Shown here piece after piece: positions 43,326 to 52,966 of a stretch of DNA of 64,000 bases. Below the pieces are notes generated by a model. That model was not told the origin of the DNA, did not search any database, and saw only the letters and a program-made list of their open reading frames with translations. This DNA comes from Comamonas odontotermitis (lineage in GTDB: Bacteria > Pseudomonadota > Gammaproteobacteria > Burkholderiales > Burkholderiaceae_C): positions 253,001 through 317,000 of the forward strand of contig NZ_CP083452.1 in assembly GCF_020080045.1 (NCBI RefSeq). Reading direction: 5' to 3'. The stretch's first letter is position 1, and every line of letters begins with the position of its first letter. The position numbers and the translations under genes are program-made.

Positions 43326-43784
43326 TTACACTGCAGGGATGCGCAGCTTCTGGCCTGGGTAGATCTTGTTGGGGTCGCTCAACATCGGCTTGTTGGCTTC
43401 GAAGATCACCATGTACTTGTTGGCGTCGCCATACATCTTCTTGGAGATGCCCGAGAGAGTGTCGCCGGAGACCACGTCGTAGTACTTGGCTTCGGGTTCG
43501 GGGTTAGTGACGGTCATCTGGTTGTCCACATCGCTCACGCTTGAGACGTTGCCGCAGCACAGGGTCACCTTTTCCTTGGCGGCCTGGGTGGGGGCAGTGC
43601 CCGTCACGGTCACCTTGCCTGCGTCAAAGGCGACTTTCACATCGGTCACGCCCAGATTCTGGGTACCGATGTACTTTTCGATGGCTGCGCCTGCGGTGGC
43701 GTTCAGGTCCTGAGGGGCGGCAGCGGCGTCCTTGCCTCCAAACAGTTTTTCACCGGCTTCCTTGATAAAGCTGAACAGTCCCAT
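43326..43784 (-). CDS. kbp: BON and LysM domain protein, potassium-binding Kbp/YgaU type
   Basis: A 152-residue protein matching E. coli Kbp (YgaU) in length and layout. The N-terminal 'MGLFSFIKEAGEKLFG' helix leads into a BON domain ('VTDVKVAFDAGKVTVTGTAPTQAAKEKV', 'VSSVSDVDNQMTV'), then a LysM domain ('YYDVVSGDTLSGISKKMYGDANKYMVIFEANKPML' with 'IYPGQKLRIPAV' at the end). The start at 43784 has AAGGAG upstream. In E. coli the protein is cytoplasmic and binds potassium; there is no signal peptide here either. It is the only minus-strand gene in the right half of the window. Confidence 0.9.
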   Translation of the reverse strand: MGLFSFIKEAGEKLFGGKDAAAAPQDLNATAGAAIEKYIGTQNLGVTDVKVAFDAGKVTVTGTAPTQAAKEKVTLCCGNVSSVSDVDNQMTVTNPEPEAKYYDVVSGDTLSGISKKMYGDANKYMVIFEANKPMLSDPNKIYPGQKLRIPAV

Positions 43785-43978
43785 TGGTTGACTCCTTGAA
43801 GGTTGATTGCAGGAACTGCCCAATATAAACGGCTTTGGCGGCAACGCAATGTCAGCCAAGGGCGCTTGAAGAAAATTCACAGTACCCGCAGTGCTCACTA
43901 CCGCTTGCAGCTGGGTATTTACCGTAGATGTTGCAAGTGCAACAAAGGATGAATGCAAAAAGGCTGATAATGCCGCCC

Positions 43979-44752
43979 ATGCATTTTCTGGCCATTGACG
44001 TAGGGAACACGCGCCTCAAGTGGGCAATGTATGACGAGCCGAGCCCGGGTGCGGCCGTGCTCGCCCATGGCGTGGAGTTTTTGGACAACATCGAACGCCT
44101 GGCCGAAGGCAGCTGGGCGGAACTGCCCGAGCCCCGGCACATGCTGGGCTGCGTCGTGGCGGGCGATGTGGTGCGCCGCCGCGTTCAGGAGCAAATGGAA
44201 ATCTGGGATGTCTCGCCCCATTGGGTGGTATCCACCACGCAAGAGGCGGGCCTGACCAATGGCTACGACCACCCGTCCCGGCTGGGGACAGACCGCTGGA
44301 TTGCCATGATCGGCGCCTGGCACCACGTGTTGGCGCAGGGGCGGCAGCGGCCGGTGGTCGTGGTCATGGTGGGTACGGCCGTGACGGTAGAGGCCATCGA
44401 TGCGAGCGGCAGGTTCCTGGGCGGCCTGATTCTGCCCGGCCACGGCATCATGCTGCGCGCGTTGGAAGCGGGTACCGCCGGCCTGCATGTGCCCACGGGC
44501 AATGTCTGCTCCTTCCCCACCAATACCAGCGATGCACTGACCAGCGGCGGCACTTACGCCATTGCGGGTGCCGTGGAGCGCATGGTGCAGCACGTGATTG
44601 CGCACTGCGGCGAAGAGCCGGCGTGTGTCATGACAGGCGGTGCGGGCTGGAAGATGATGCCCAGCATGACGCGCCCGTTCGAACTGGTGGAAAACCTGAT
44701 TTTCGATGGGTTGCTGCATATTGCGCAGAGCCGCTTCGGCGCGGCCTCCTGA
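43979..44752 (+). CDS. coaX: Type III pantothenate kinase
   Basis: A 257-residue CoaX, first step of coenzyme A synthesis. The ASKHA phosphate-binding strand '[15 protein letters not shown]' opens the protein; '[15 protein letters not shown]' carries the catalytic Asp/pantothenate loop, and '[28 protein letters not shown]' the second phosphate loop. The start at 43979 is chosen from the first strand; upstream in-frame starts lie in the promoter area. It is often paired with birA; here birA is not adjacent upstream. Confidence 0.93.
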   Translation: MHFLAIDVGNTRLKWAMYDEPSPGAAVLAHGVEFLDNIERLAEGSWAELPEPRHMLGCVVAGDVVRRRVQEQMEIWDVSPHWVVSTTQEAGLTNGYDHPSRLGTDRWIAMIGAWHHVLAQGRQRPVVVVMVGTAVTVEAIDASGRFLGGLILPGHGIMLRALEAGTAGLHVPTGNVCSFPTNTSDALTSGGTYAIAGAVERMVQHVIAHCGEEPACVMTGGAGWKMMPSMTRPFELVENLIFDGLLHIAQSRFGAAS

Positions 44753-44945
44753 GCGAAGAGCCGCAGAATCAAGGCTTTTGGGTCAGAAGGCCATGTATAG
44801 AAAGCGCTGATTGCTGCAAAAATAGTAGCGGTTTGCCGATTTGTAAGCCTGGTTACAACAGGGGCGCGGCTTTGCGGGCGCTGGCAGCCAGTCCATGGAG
44901 GGCGGTGCGATAATGGGCGGTTGTTGTTCATTACCCATATTGCCC

Positions 44946-46001
44946 ATGATTCTCGTCACCGGAGGCGCCGGCTTTATCGGCTCGAATTTTGTGTTGGACT
45001 GGCTGGCAGGCTCCGAGGAGCCCGTGGTCAATCTCGACAAGCTGACATACGCAGGCAACCTGCACAATCTGCACAGCCTGCAGGGTGATGACCGTCACAT
45101 CTTCGTGCAAGGCGATATTGGCGATCGCGCGCTGCTGGACAAGCTGCTGGCCGAGCACAAGCCCCGCGCCATTGTGCACTTTGCAGCCGAAAGCCATGTG
45201 GACCGCTCGATCCACGGCCCTGAGGATTTCATCCAGACCAATGTGGTGGGAACCCTGCGCCTGCTGGAAGCTACCCGTGCCTACTGGAATGGTCTGGAAG
45301 GCGATGCCAGGAGCGGTTTCCGCTTTCTGCACGTATCGACCGACGAAGTCTATGGCAGCCTGGAAAAGACCGACCCGGCCTTTACCGAGACCCACAATTT
45401 CGAGCCCAACAGCCCCTACAGCGCGAGCAAGGCCGCCAGCGACCACCTGGTGCGTGCCTGGTACCACACCTACGGCCTGCCGGTGCTCACCACCAACTGC
45501 TCCAATAACTACGGGCCATATCATTTTCCAGAAAAGCTAATTCCATTAATGATTGTGAATGCGCTGGCCGGTAAAAGCCTGCCGGTGTATGGCGATGGCA
45601 TGCAGATTCGCGACTGGCTCTACGTGAAGGACCATTGCAGCGCGATCCGCCGCGTCTTGCAAGGCGGGCAGTTGGGCGAGACCTACAACGTCGGTGGCTG
45701 GAACGAAATGCCCAACATCGAAATCGTCCAGCGCGTGTGCAGCCTGCTCGACCAACTGCGTCCCCGCGCCGATGGCAAGCGCTACGCCGAACAGATCACC
45801 TACGTCAAGGATCGTCCGGGCCACGACCGCCGCTATGCCATCGACGCGCGCAAGCTTGAAAAGGAGCTGGGCTGGAAGCCTGCCGAAACCTTTGACAGCG
45901 GTATCCAGAAAACCGTGCAGTGGTACCTGGACAACCAGGCGTGGGTGCAGCAGGTGCAGTCTGGCGCCTATAAAGAGTGGGTCAACAAACAGTACGCTTG
46001 A
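44946..46001 (+). CDS. rmlB: dTDP-glucose 4,6-dehydratase
   Basis: A 351-residue extended SDR, second step of dTDP-L-rhamnose synthesis. It shows '[17 protein letters not shown]' (NAD loop), 'AESHVDRSI', '[13 protein letters not shown]' and the catalytic '[23 protein letters not shown]' (YxxxK), then '[18 protein letters not shown]' and '[15 protein letters not shown]'. The start at 44946 is at the first strand. It heads the rmlBDAC set; 193 bp upstream separate it from coaX and should contain the promoter. Confidence 0.95.
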   Translation: MILVTGGAGFIGSNFVLDWLAGSEEPVVNLDKLTYAGNLHNLHSLQGDDRHIFVQGDIGDRALLDKLLAEHKPRAIVHFAAESHVDRSIHGPEDFIQTNVVGTLRLLEATRAYWNGLEGDARSGFRFLHVSTDEVYGSLEKTDPAFTETHNFEPNSPYSASKAASDHLVRAWYHTYGLPVLTTNCSNNYGPYHFPEKLIPLMIVNALAGKSLPVYGDGMQIRDWLYVKDHCSAIRRVLQGGQLGETYNVGGWNEMPNIEIVQRVCSLLDQLRPRADGKRYAEQITYVKDRPGHDRRYAIDARKLEKELGWKPAETFDSGIQKTVQWYLDNQAWVQQVQSGAYKEWVNKQYA

Positions 46002-46088
46002 GATTTGCTATGAAAACAGGACTGCTCGCGCTTGACAGCGCTGTGCCAGCGGTTGTTTTTGTATTGATCGATAGCGAAAGGTAGTGGA

Positions 46089-46982
46089 ATGAAGATTTTG
46101 TTGCTCGGCAAGAACGGTCAGGTCGGCTGGGAGCTGCAGCGCAGCCTGCAGCCCCTGGGCGAGCTGATCGCGCTGGATCGCAACAGCAGCCCGCTGTGCG
46201 GCGATCTGCTGCAGCCCGATGCGCTGGCCGAAGCCGTGCGGGTGATCAAGCCCGACGTCATCGTGAATGCTGCGGCCTATACCGCCGTCGACAAGGCGGA
46301 AAGCGACGTGGATGCCGCCCGCACCATCAATGCCGAAGCGTTGGGTGTGCTGGCGCGCGAGGCCAAGGCGCTGGGTGCCTGGCTGGTGCACTACAGCACC
46401 GACTATGTCTTTGACGGCAGCGGTACCAAACCTTGGCAGGAGAGCGATGCCACCGGTCCGCTTTCGGTCTATGGCCAGACCAAGCTGGAAGGCGAGCAGG
46501 CGATTGCCAAGAGCGGTGCCAAGCACCTTGTCTTCCGTACCAGCTGGGTCTACGCGGCGCGCGGCGGCAACTTTGCCAAGACCATGCTGCGCCTTGCACA
46601 GGAGCGGGACAAGCTCGCGGTGATCGATGACCAATGGGGCGCGCCCACCGGGGCCGAGCTGATTGCCGATGTAACGGCCCATGCGCTGCGCACGGCCATG
46701 GCGGCCGGGCAGGACCTGAGCGGTATCTACCACCTGGTGGCAGGCGGCGAAACCACCTGGAACCGCTACGCCCAGTTTGTGCTGGCGCAGGCCCGGCAAA
46801 TCAATCCGGCGCTTGGCATCACCGCGCGTGAAGTGCAGGCGGTGGCGACATCGGCTTTTCCGACGCCCGCCAAGCGTCCCAACAATTCTCGCTTGAATAC
46901 CCAGAAATTGCAGCAGAGCTTTGGCTTGGCACTGCCTGACTGGCAGGTCGGCGTACAGCGCATGCTGCAGGAAATTTTGTAA
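46089..46982 (+). CDS. rmlD: dTDP-4-dehydrorhamnose reductase
   Basis: A 297-residue SDR, last step of dTDP-L-rhamnose synthesis. Features are 'LLLGKNGQVGWELQRSL' (NADPH loop), 'AAAYTAVDKAESD', 'HYSTDYVFDGSGTKPWQESD' and 'YGQTKLEGEQAI' (YxxxK), ending with 'RPNNSRLNTQKLQ', the conserved RP-x-NS-x-L region. It lies 87 bp after rmlB; that gap contains a degenerate copy of the window's dispersed repeat. It directly abuts rmlA. Confidence 0.95.
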   Translation: MKILLLGKNGQVGWELQRSLQPLGELIALDRNSSPLCGDLLQPDALAEAVRVIKPDVIVNAAAYTAVDKAESDVDAARTINAEALGVLAREAKALGAWLVHYSTDYVFDGSGTKPWQESDATGPLSVYGQTKLEGEQAIAKSGAKHLVFRTSWVYAARGGNFAKTMLRLAQERDKLAVIDDQWGAPTGAELIADVTAHALRTAMAAGQDLSGIYHLVAGGETTWNRYAQFVLAQARQINPALGITAREVQAVATSAFPTPAKRPNNSRLNTQKLQQSFGLALPDWQVGVQRMLQEIL

Positions 46983-47873
46983 ATGACAACGCAACAACGC
47001 AAAGGCATCATCCTCGCGGGCGGCTCGGGCACCCGCCTGCACCCGGCAACTCTGGCTGTCAGCAAGCAATTGCTGCCGGTGTATGACAAGCCGATGATCT
47101 ATTACCCGCTCACCACCTTGATGTTGGCCGGGATCAAGGAAATCCTGATCATCAGCACGCCGCAGGATACGCCACGCTTCGAGCAGCTGCTGGGCGACGG
47201 CAGCCAATGGGGCATCCGCCTGCAATACGCGGTGCAGCCCAGTCCCGACGGCCTGGCGCAGGCCTTCCTGATCGGTGAGTCGTTCCTGAACGGTGCTCCC
47301 AGCGCGCTGGTGCTGGGTGACAACATCTTCTACGGTCATGATTTCTACAAGCTGCTGGGCAGCGCCATGCAGCGCGGCGATGGCGCAAGTGTTTTTGCCT
47401 ACCACGTGACCGACCCAGAGCGCTATGGCGTGGCCGAGTTCGACCAGGCGGGGCGGGTGTTGTCGCTGGAAGAAAAACCGGCCAAGCCCAAGAGCAATTA
47501 CGCGGTCACCGGCCTGTATTTCTACGACGGCCAGGTGGTGGAGCTGGCGAAAAGCCTCAAACCGTCGCCGCGTGGCGAGCTGGAAATCACCGATCTGAAC
47601 CGCCTGTACCTGGAAAAAGGCCAGCTCAGCGTCGAAATCATGGGCCGGGGCTATGCCTGGCTGGATACCGGCACGCACGACAGCCTGCTGGAGGCGGGCC
47701 AGTTCATTGCGACCCTGGAAAGCCGCCAGGGCCTGAAGATCGCTTGCCCGGAAGAGATTGCCTGGCGCAGCGGCTACATCAACAGCGAGCAACTCGCGGC
47801 GCTTGCCAAGCCATTGGCCAAGAACGGCTACGGCCAGTACCTGAAGCGCCTGCTGCAAGAGGCGGGAGAGTGA
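46983..47873 (+). CDS. rmlA: Glucose-1-phosphate thymidylyltransferase
   Basis: A 296-residue nucleotidyltransferase, first step of the rhamnose pathway and normally feedback-inhibited by dTDP-rhamnose. Marks are '[31 protein letters not shown]' (the G-x-G-T-R-L signature), '[16 protein letters not shown]', '[11 protein letters not shown]' and '[20 protein letters not shown]'. It begins immediately after the rmlD stop codon. Confidence 0.96.
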   Translation: MTTQQRKGIILAGGSGTRLHPATLAVSKQLLPVYDKPMIYYPLTTLMLAGIKEILIISTPQDTPRFEQLLGDGSQWGIRLQYAVQPSPDGLAQAFLIGESFLNGAPSALVLGDNIFYGHDFYKLLGSAMQRGDGASVFAYHVTDPERYGVAEFDQAGRVLSLEEKPAKPKSNYAVTGLYFYDGQVVELAKSLKPSPRGELEITDLNRLYLEKGQLSVEIMGRGYAWLDTGTHDSLLEAGQFIATLESRQGLKIACPEEIAWRSGYINSEQLAALAKPLAKNGYGQYLKRLLQEAGE

Positions 47874-47880
47874 GTGCGAC

Positions 47881-48429
47881 ATGCAAGTGATTGATACAAA
47901 GATTGCCGACGTCAAGATCATCGAGCCCAAGATTTTTGGTGATGCACGCGGTTTCTTCTATGAGAGCTTCAACCAGCAGGCTTTCGATGCGGCGGTGGGT
48001 AGGCACTACAATTTTGTGCAGGACAACCACAGCAAAAGCAGCCGTGGCGTGTTGCGCGGCCTGCACTACCAGTTGCAGCAGGCTCAGGGCAAGCTGGTAC
48101 GGGTGACGCAAGGCTCCGTTCTGGATGTGGTGGTGGATATCCGCAAAAGCTCGCCAACCTTTGGCCAATGGGTGTCGGTAGAGCTGACGGAGGACAACAA
48201 ACGTCAGCTGTGGGTGCCGCCGGGGCTGGCCCATGGTTTTGTTGTATACAGCGAAACGGCAGAATTTCTCTATAAAACAACGGATTATTACGCGCCAGCG
48301 CACGAGCACTGCATTGCATGGAATGATCCCGATCTGGCCATCGACTGGAATCTAGGTGATATCGTGCCGCAGCTGTCTGCCAAGGATCAGCAGGGCGTGG
48401 CCTTTGCCCGGGCTGAGGTTTTTGTCTGA
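47881..48429 (+). CDS. rmlC: dTDP-4-dehydrorhamnose 3,5-epimerase
   Basis: A 182-residue cupin epimerase, third step of the pathway. 'DARGFFYESFNQ', 'QDNHSKSSRGVLRGLHYQLQ' (with the catalytic-site His), 'VVVDIRKSSPTFGQWVSVEL' and 'WVPPGLAHGFVVYSETAEFLYKTTDYYAP' are the typical blocks. It lies 7 bp after rmlA and ends the rml set, 109 bp before gspE. With the exporter genes upstream this supports a rhamnose-containing surface glycan. Confidence 0.95.
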   Translation: MQVIDTKIADVKIIEPKIFGDARGFFYESFNQQAFDAAVGRHYNFVQDNHSKSSRGVLRGLHYQLQQAQGKLVRVTQGSVLDVVVDIRKSSPTFGQWVSVELTEDNKRQLWVPPGLAHGFVVYSETAEFLYKTTDYYAPAHEHCIAWNDPDLAIDWNLGDIVPQLSAKDQQGVAFARAEVFV

Positions 48430-48538
48430 TCTTTGCAGTTCCTCCCAAATGTCTCCCATGCCTGCCTTCTACACTAGAGCGCCTATGGCATGGAGGGGCG
48501 GACCATTCGCCTGTGACAGGCCTTGAACAACGATAAGC

Positions 48539-50278
48539 ATGACGACCAGCACTCTTCACGAGCCCACTTTTGCAACCGCCGCCGGCCAGGCTGATGCGGT
48601 GCGACCCCTGCTGGGCGAAATGCTGGTGCAGGCTGGCAAGCTCTCGCCGCGTGACCTGGAGCGAGCCTTGCAGGCGCAGCAGGAGATGGGCAGCCTCATC
48701 GGCCAGGTGCTGGTGCAACTGGGCCTGGTCTCCGAGATGGATTTGATGCAGACGCTGGCGCGCCAGCTGCAGATTCCCTTCACGCTCGGCGCGGACTTTC
48801 CGCCGGAATCCATCGAGGTGCCGGGCCTGCTGCCGGAGTTTCAGCATACCCAGCACGTGTTTCCTCTGAAACTGGAAAACGGCGTGCTGGATGTGGCCAT
48901 GACGGCGCCACAGGATCCGTTTGTCATCAAGGCGTTGCAGATGTCGACCGGGTTGGTGATCCAGCCCCATCTGGCGCTGGAAGCCGATATTGAAAAGGCA
49001 TTGCAGGAGCCCGAGCCCGAAGTGGCCGAGGAGGACGATGACGGCCTGTTCGGCGACGGCGCGGATGTCGGCGATTTTGTCGAGCACCTGAAGGATCTGG
49101 CGAGCGAGGCGCCGGTGATTCGCCTGGTCAACAGCATCATCGGCAAGGTGACGGACCTGCGGGCTTCCGACATTCACCTGGAGCCCTTTGATGACGGCCT
49201 GCATGTGCGTTACCGCGTGGACGGCGTGATCCACCCGGGTGAGTTGGTGCCCCCACGCCTGTCGGCCGCCGTGGGGTCGCGCGTCAAGCTGATGGCGCAT
49301 CTGGACATTGCCGAACGCCGCCTGCCGCAGGACGGCCGTATCAAGACCCGCGTCAAGGGTCGCGAGCTGGATTTGCGTGTCTCGACCGTGCCCACCGTGC
49401 ATGGCGAAAGCATCGTGATGCGTGTGCTCGACCGCGCCAGCGTGCGCCTGCAGCTCGAAACCATGGGTTTTGCCAAGGACACCTTGGCCAAATTCAACGA
49501 TTTGCTGGCCCGCCCGCATGGCATCCTGCTGGTCACGGGGCCCACGGGCTCGGGCAAGACCACCACGTTGTATGCCGCCTTGTCCAAGATCGATGCCGAA
49601 GCCAACAAGATCATCACCGTGGAAGACCCGGTGGAGTACCAGCTTGAAGGCATCAACCAGATCCAGGTGCATTCGCAGATCAACCTGACCTTTGCCAACG
49701 CACTGCGCTCCATTCTGCGCCAGGATCCGGACATCATCATGATCGGTGAAATGCGTGACGGTGAAACCGCGCAGATTGCCGTGCAGTCCGCGCTGACCGG
49801 TCACCTGGTGCTGTCCACCCTGCACACCAATACTGCGGCGGGTGCCATCACCCGTATGCAAGACATGGGGGTGGAGAGCTACCTGATCACCTCTTCCGTC
49901 AACGGTGTGCTGGCGCAGCGCCTGGTGCGTACCCTGTGCAGCAACTGCAAGGAAGAATACGAGCCCGGCGAAGAAGTGCGCCAGCGATCCGGATTGGCGC
50001 GTTTCAGCCAGACTGGCCAGCCCATTTATCGCGCCGTTGGCTGCAACGTCTGCCGCCATACGGGCTACAAGGGGCGTACGGGCATTCACGAACTGTTCGT
50101 GCTGGATGAGCCGATGCGAAACGCCATCAATGCGGGGAAGGATTCGAACGAGCTGTTTGCGCTGGCCTCCAAGGCCGGCATGCTCAGCCTGAATGAGGAT
50201 GGCCTGCGCAAAGTGGCTGCAGGTATGACCACGCTGGACGAAATTGCCCGCGTCACCCAGGACCAGATCGATGGCTGA
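48539..50278 (+). CDS. gspE: Type II secretion ATPase GspE
   Basis: A 579-residue hexameric ATPase that powers pseudopilus assembly. The N-terminal GspE domain ('LVQAGKLSPRDLERALQAQQEMGS') contacts GspL. Walker A is 'GPTGSGKTTT' from residue 334, the Asp box follows, then Walker B/His box 'LRQDPDIIMIGEMRDGETAQIAVQSALTGHLVLSTLHTN'. A tetracysteine zinc motif pairs C467/C470 ('CSNCKEE') with 'GCNVCRHTGYKGRTGIHEL'. It starts the gsp operon and overlaps gspF by 8 bp. Confidence 0.95.
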   Translation: MTTSTLHEPTFATAAGQADAVRPLLGEMLVQAGKLSPRDLERALQAQQEMGSLIGQVLVQLGLVSEMDLMQTLARQLQIPFTLGADFPPESIEVPGLLPEFQHTQHVFPLKLENGVLDVAMTAPQDPFVIKALQMSTGLVIQPHLALEADIEKALQEPEPEVAEEDDDGLFGDGADVGDFVEHLKDLASEAPVIRLVNSIIGKVTDLRASDIHLEPFDDGLHVRYRVDGVIHPGELVPPRLSAAVGSRVKLMAHLDIAERRLPQDGRIKTRVKGRELDLRVSTVPTVHGESIVMRVLDRASVRLQLETMGFAKDTLAKFNDLLARPHGILLVTGPTGSGKTTTLYAALSKIDAEANKIITVEDPVEYQLEGINQIQVHSQINLTFANALRSILRQDPDIIMIGEMRDGETAQIAVQSALTGHLVLSTLHTNTAAGAITRMQDMGVESYLITSSVNGVLAQRLVRTLCSNCKEEYEPGEEVRQRSGLARFSQTGQPIYRAVGCNVCRHTGYKGRTGIHELFVLDEPMRNAINAGKDSNELFALASKAGMLSLNEDGLRKVAAGMTTLDEIARVTQDQIDG

Positions 50279-51542
50279 TTTTGCCTGGCACGCCATCAGC
50301 GCCAGCGGCGAGCAAGTCCGCGGCACATTCCAGGCCTCCAGCGTGGCGGCGGTGCAAAAGCATTTGCGCGCGCAAAAGCTCACGCCGGTGCGCATTGTCG
50401 ATGCGGCCGATGCGGCGGCCTTGATCCTTGCAGGCGGTAAGGCCGACAAGAAGGCCGAGGCCAGCAACGCAATCGTCAAAGCCAAGGCCACCAAGTCGCA
50501 GAAAGGTCCTGCCAAGGCGGCAGATGTGCTGGCGATGACCTCCGAGCTGTCCATCATGCTCAAAGCGGGTCTCGCACTCGACAATGCGCTGCGTGTGCTG
50601 ATCGACATGGCCTACAAGGACAGCATGCGCGAGCTTCTGACCGGGGTGCTGGAAGCCGTCAAGGGCGGTGTTCCGCTGTCCAAGGCACTGATGCAGCACC
50701 AGGAGCTGTTTGGCGATTTCTACATCAACATGGTGCGCTCGGGCGAGGCCAGCGGCCAGATGTCAGCAGTGCTGGCCCGGCTGGTGGAGCATCTGGAGCG
50801 CCAGCGTGCCCTGAAGGAAAGCGTCATCTCCGCCACCATTTACCCGATGATTCTGGTTGCGGTGGCCATTCTGTCTCTGGTTGCCATGTTGGGCTTTGTC
50901 GTGCCGCAGTTCGAAAAGCTGTTCACCGACATGGGGGATGCACTGCCAACGCCGACCAAGATCGTGATGACGATCGGTCAAGCATTCCGCAAGAACGGCT
51001 GGGTGATTCTGATCGTGGTGGCGCTGGGCGTGTATGTGCTGCGCCGCTGGTTCCAGTCGCCCAAGGGGCGCATGTGGTGGCAGGGTGTTCTGCTGCGCAT
51101 GCCGGTGCTGGGCCGCCTGGCGCTCAAGTACCAGCTGACCCTGTACTCCCGCTCGCTCGGTACTCTGCTGGGGAACGGCGTGCCGCTGCTGACGGCGCTG
51201 CACATTGCGACCGACACGGTCAGCAACCGCATCATCCAGACGGAGCTGGCCAAGATTCCGCCCATCGTCAAAGAGGGGGGAAAGATGGTGCAGGCCATGA
51301 ATACGACCACCGTGTTCGAGCCTCTGGCCGTCAATCTGGTGCGGGTTGGCGAAGAAACGGGGCGGCTGGGCCAGATGATGCTGGAGCTGTCGAATATCTT
51401 GAACCGCGAGGTGGAAATCGGCATCAAACGCGCTCTGACCATGATTGAGCCGATTCTGATTCTGGTGCTGGGTATCCTGATCGCCTCGATCATTGTGTCG
51501 ATCCTGATGGGCATTCTGTCCGTCAATGATCTGGCTGTCTAA
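50271..51542 (+). CDS. gspF: Type II secretion inner-membrane protein GspF
   Basis: A 423-residue platform protein with two repeated cytoplasmic GspF domains and three membrane segments ('MILVAVAILSLVAMLGFVVPQFEKLF' is one). Diagnostic pieces are 'ADVLAMTSELSIMLKAGLALDNAL', 'FYINMVRSGEASGQMSAVLARLVEHLERQ' and, in the second repeat, 'LYSRSLGTLLGNGVPLLTALHIA' with 'NLVRVGEETGRLGQMMLEL'. The start at 50271 lies inside the gspE end. A lysine/alanine-rich linker near residues 50-85 is somewhat longer than usual. Confidence 0.95.
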   Translation: MADFAWHAISASGEQVRGTFQASSVAAVQKHLRAQKLTPVRIVDAADAAALILAGGKADKKAEASNAIVKAKATKSQKGPAKAADVLAMTSELSIMLKAGLALDNALRVLIDMAYKDSMRELLTGVLEAVKGGVPLSKALMQHQELFGDFYINMVRSGEASGQMSAVLARLVEHLERQRALKESVISATIYPMILVAVAILSLVAMLGFVVPQFEKLFTDMGDALPTPTKIVMTIGQAFRKNGWVILIVVALGVYVLRRWFQSPKGRMWWQGVLLRMPVLGRLALKYQLTLYSRSLGTLLGNGVPLLTALHIATDTVSNRIIQTELAKIPPIVKEGGKMVQAMNTTTVFEPLAVNLVRVGEETGRLGQMMLELSNILNREVEIGIKRALTMIEPILILVLGILIASIIVSILMGILSVNDLAV

Positions 51543-51570
51543 CGATTTGATTCAACAAGGAGTGCCTGCC

Positions 51571-52002
51571 ATGAAGGCTTTATTTACCCAAAAACTGCAA
51601 CGCAAAAGCCGCGGCTTTACGCTGATTGAACTGCTGGTGGTGCTGGCTATCCTGACCTTGCTGGCAGGCCTGGTCGGTCCCAAGGTGCTGAGCCAGCTGG
51701 GCGGCGCCAAGTCCAAGACTGCCGGTGTCCAGATTGCCGACCTGCAAAAGGCACTCGATATCTACAAACTGGACGTGGGTCGTTACCCCACCACGGAAGA
51801 AGGCCTGGAAGCCCTGGCCAAGCAGCCTGGCAATGTTCGCGGCTGGAATGGCCCCTATCTGACGGGCGGCGTGCCTTCCGATCCATGGGGCAATCCGTAC
51901 CGCTATGGCTATGCGAACGGCAAGGTGGAATTGCTGTCTCTGGGCTCGGATGGCCAGCCTGGCGGCGAGGGCGAGGCCGCTGATATTCGCAACGCGCAGT
52001 AA
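51571..52002 (+). CDS. gspG: Type II secretion major pseudopilin GspG
   Basis: A 143-residue major pseudopilin. The prepilin site is 'KSRG^FTLIELLVVLAIL' with Glu at +5 and a hydrophobic helix. The C-terminal part has the calcium-site-type region 'SDPWGNPYRYGYANGKVELLSLGSDGQPGGEGEAADI', well conserved in GspG. The start at 51571 has CAAGGAG upstream. It requires a GspO prepilin peptidase encoded elsewhere. Confidence 0.95.
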   Translation: MKALFTQKLQRKSRGFTLIELLVVLAILTLLAGLVGPKVLSQLGGAKSKTAGVQIADLQKALDIYKLDVGRYPTTEEGLEALAKQPGNVRGWNGPYLTGGVPSDPWGNPYRYGYANGKVELLSLGSDGQPGGEGEAADIRNAQ

Positions 52003-52028
52003 GTACTAGCGCCTGACCGGACGCCTCC

Positions 52029-52529
52029 GTGCCCATTCTTTCGCCATGGTTGCAACTTCCTGCGCGTGCTTCGGTGCGCAGAACATCGGCACATCGGGGA
52101 TTTACCCTGATCGAGCTGATGGTGGTGTTCGCCATCATGGCTTTGGTGGTGGCCATGGCTCCGGTCGCCTATGACAGGCTCAAGGAAGGTGTGCAATACC
52201 GTGATACGGTGCGCAGTCTGATCACGCAACTGCGCTCCGCCAGATATGCGGCCGTCTCGGAAGGTGTGTCGGTGCGATTCACGGTGGATCTGAAAACCCG
52301 CGAATATGGCGTGCCCGGCGCTGTCAAGGAAATCCCGGAAAGCGTCGATCTGCGTACCATCGTCGCCGATCGGGAGTTTGTTCCGGGTGGCTCTGCCTCC
52401 ATTGTGTTCCTGGCTTCCGGTGGATCGACCGGTGGTAGCGTGGAGATCGTGCGCAAGACGGGGACGGGCACGCGGCTGCGTGTCGACTGGTTGTCGGGGC
52501 GCGTCACCCAGGAGCCGCTCCTGCAATGA
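52029..52529 (+). CDS. gspH: Type II secretion minor pseudopilin GspH
   Basis: A 166-residue pseudopilin with a GTG start at 52029. The leader is long and basic ('RRTSAHRG^FTLIELMVVFAIMALVVAMA'). The body ('LRSARYAAVSEGVSVRFTVDLKTREYGV') has the beta-rich GspH pattern. It lies 26 bp after gspG and overlaps gspI by 4 bp. Assignment to GspH rather than another minor pseudopilin rests on the gene order and the 'SARYAAVSEG' helix end. Confidence 0.88.
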   Translation: MPILSPWLQLPARASVRRTSAHRGFTLIELMVVFAIMALVVAMAPVAYDRLKEGVQYRDTVRSLITQLRSARYAAVSEGVSVRFTVDLKTREYGVPGAVKEIPESVDLRTIVADREFVPGGSASIVFLASGGSTGGSVEIVRKTGTGTRLRVDWLSGRVTQEPLLQ

Positions 52530-52966
52530 TGACGCGTGCCTTGTCCAACTCGGTTCATCGCCAGCGGCAGCGAGGGATGACCTTGCTCGAATTGCTTGTC
52601 GCCCTGGCCATCATGGCCATATCCCTTGGCATGATCTACCGTGCAACCGGCAGCAACGCGCGCAGCGTTGGGGACTTGGGGCACTACCAGTACGCGATAC
52701 AGCTGGCCGAATCGTTGATGGACTCCCGGGATTCGGTGTATGAAAGTGGCTGGAACGAGTCTGGGGAAAGCAATGGTTTTCAATGGAGCATCCAAAGTGC
52801 CCCCTTCAAGACCGATGTGGGGGAGGCTCCCAATATTCCACCATTGCACGAAGTGCGCATTGTTGTCAGTTGGAGTGACGGCGACAAGCCCAAGAGTTTT
52901 GAGTTGAGCACTCTACGTGCCCAGCGTCGCCCGCCGGATCCGGCTGAAAGCGGTGGGGCGTCATGA
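52526..52966 (+). CDS. gspI: Type II secretion minor pseudopilin GspI
   Basis: A 146-residue pseudopilin with cleavage site 'QRQRG^MTLLELLVALAIMAISL' and the GspI-like region 'YQYAIQLAESLMDSRDS' soon after the helix. It forms the pseudopilus tip with GspJ and GspK. It overlaps gspH and gspJ by 4 bp each, so translation is coupled. Confidence 0.9.
   Translation: MMTRALSNSVHRQRQRGMTLLELLVALAIMAISLGMIYRATGSNARSVGDLGHYQYAIQLAESLMDSRDSVYESGWNESGESNGFQWSIQSAPFKTDVGEAPNIPPLHEVRIVVSWSDGDKPKSFELSTLRAQRRPPDPAESGGAS

Noticed and set aside
47969..50608. An 879-codon minus-strand open frame
   Set aside because: It covers rmlC, gspE and gspF on the opposite strand. High GC content keeps antisense frames open; the sequence is His/Gln/Arg-rich without motifs.
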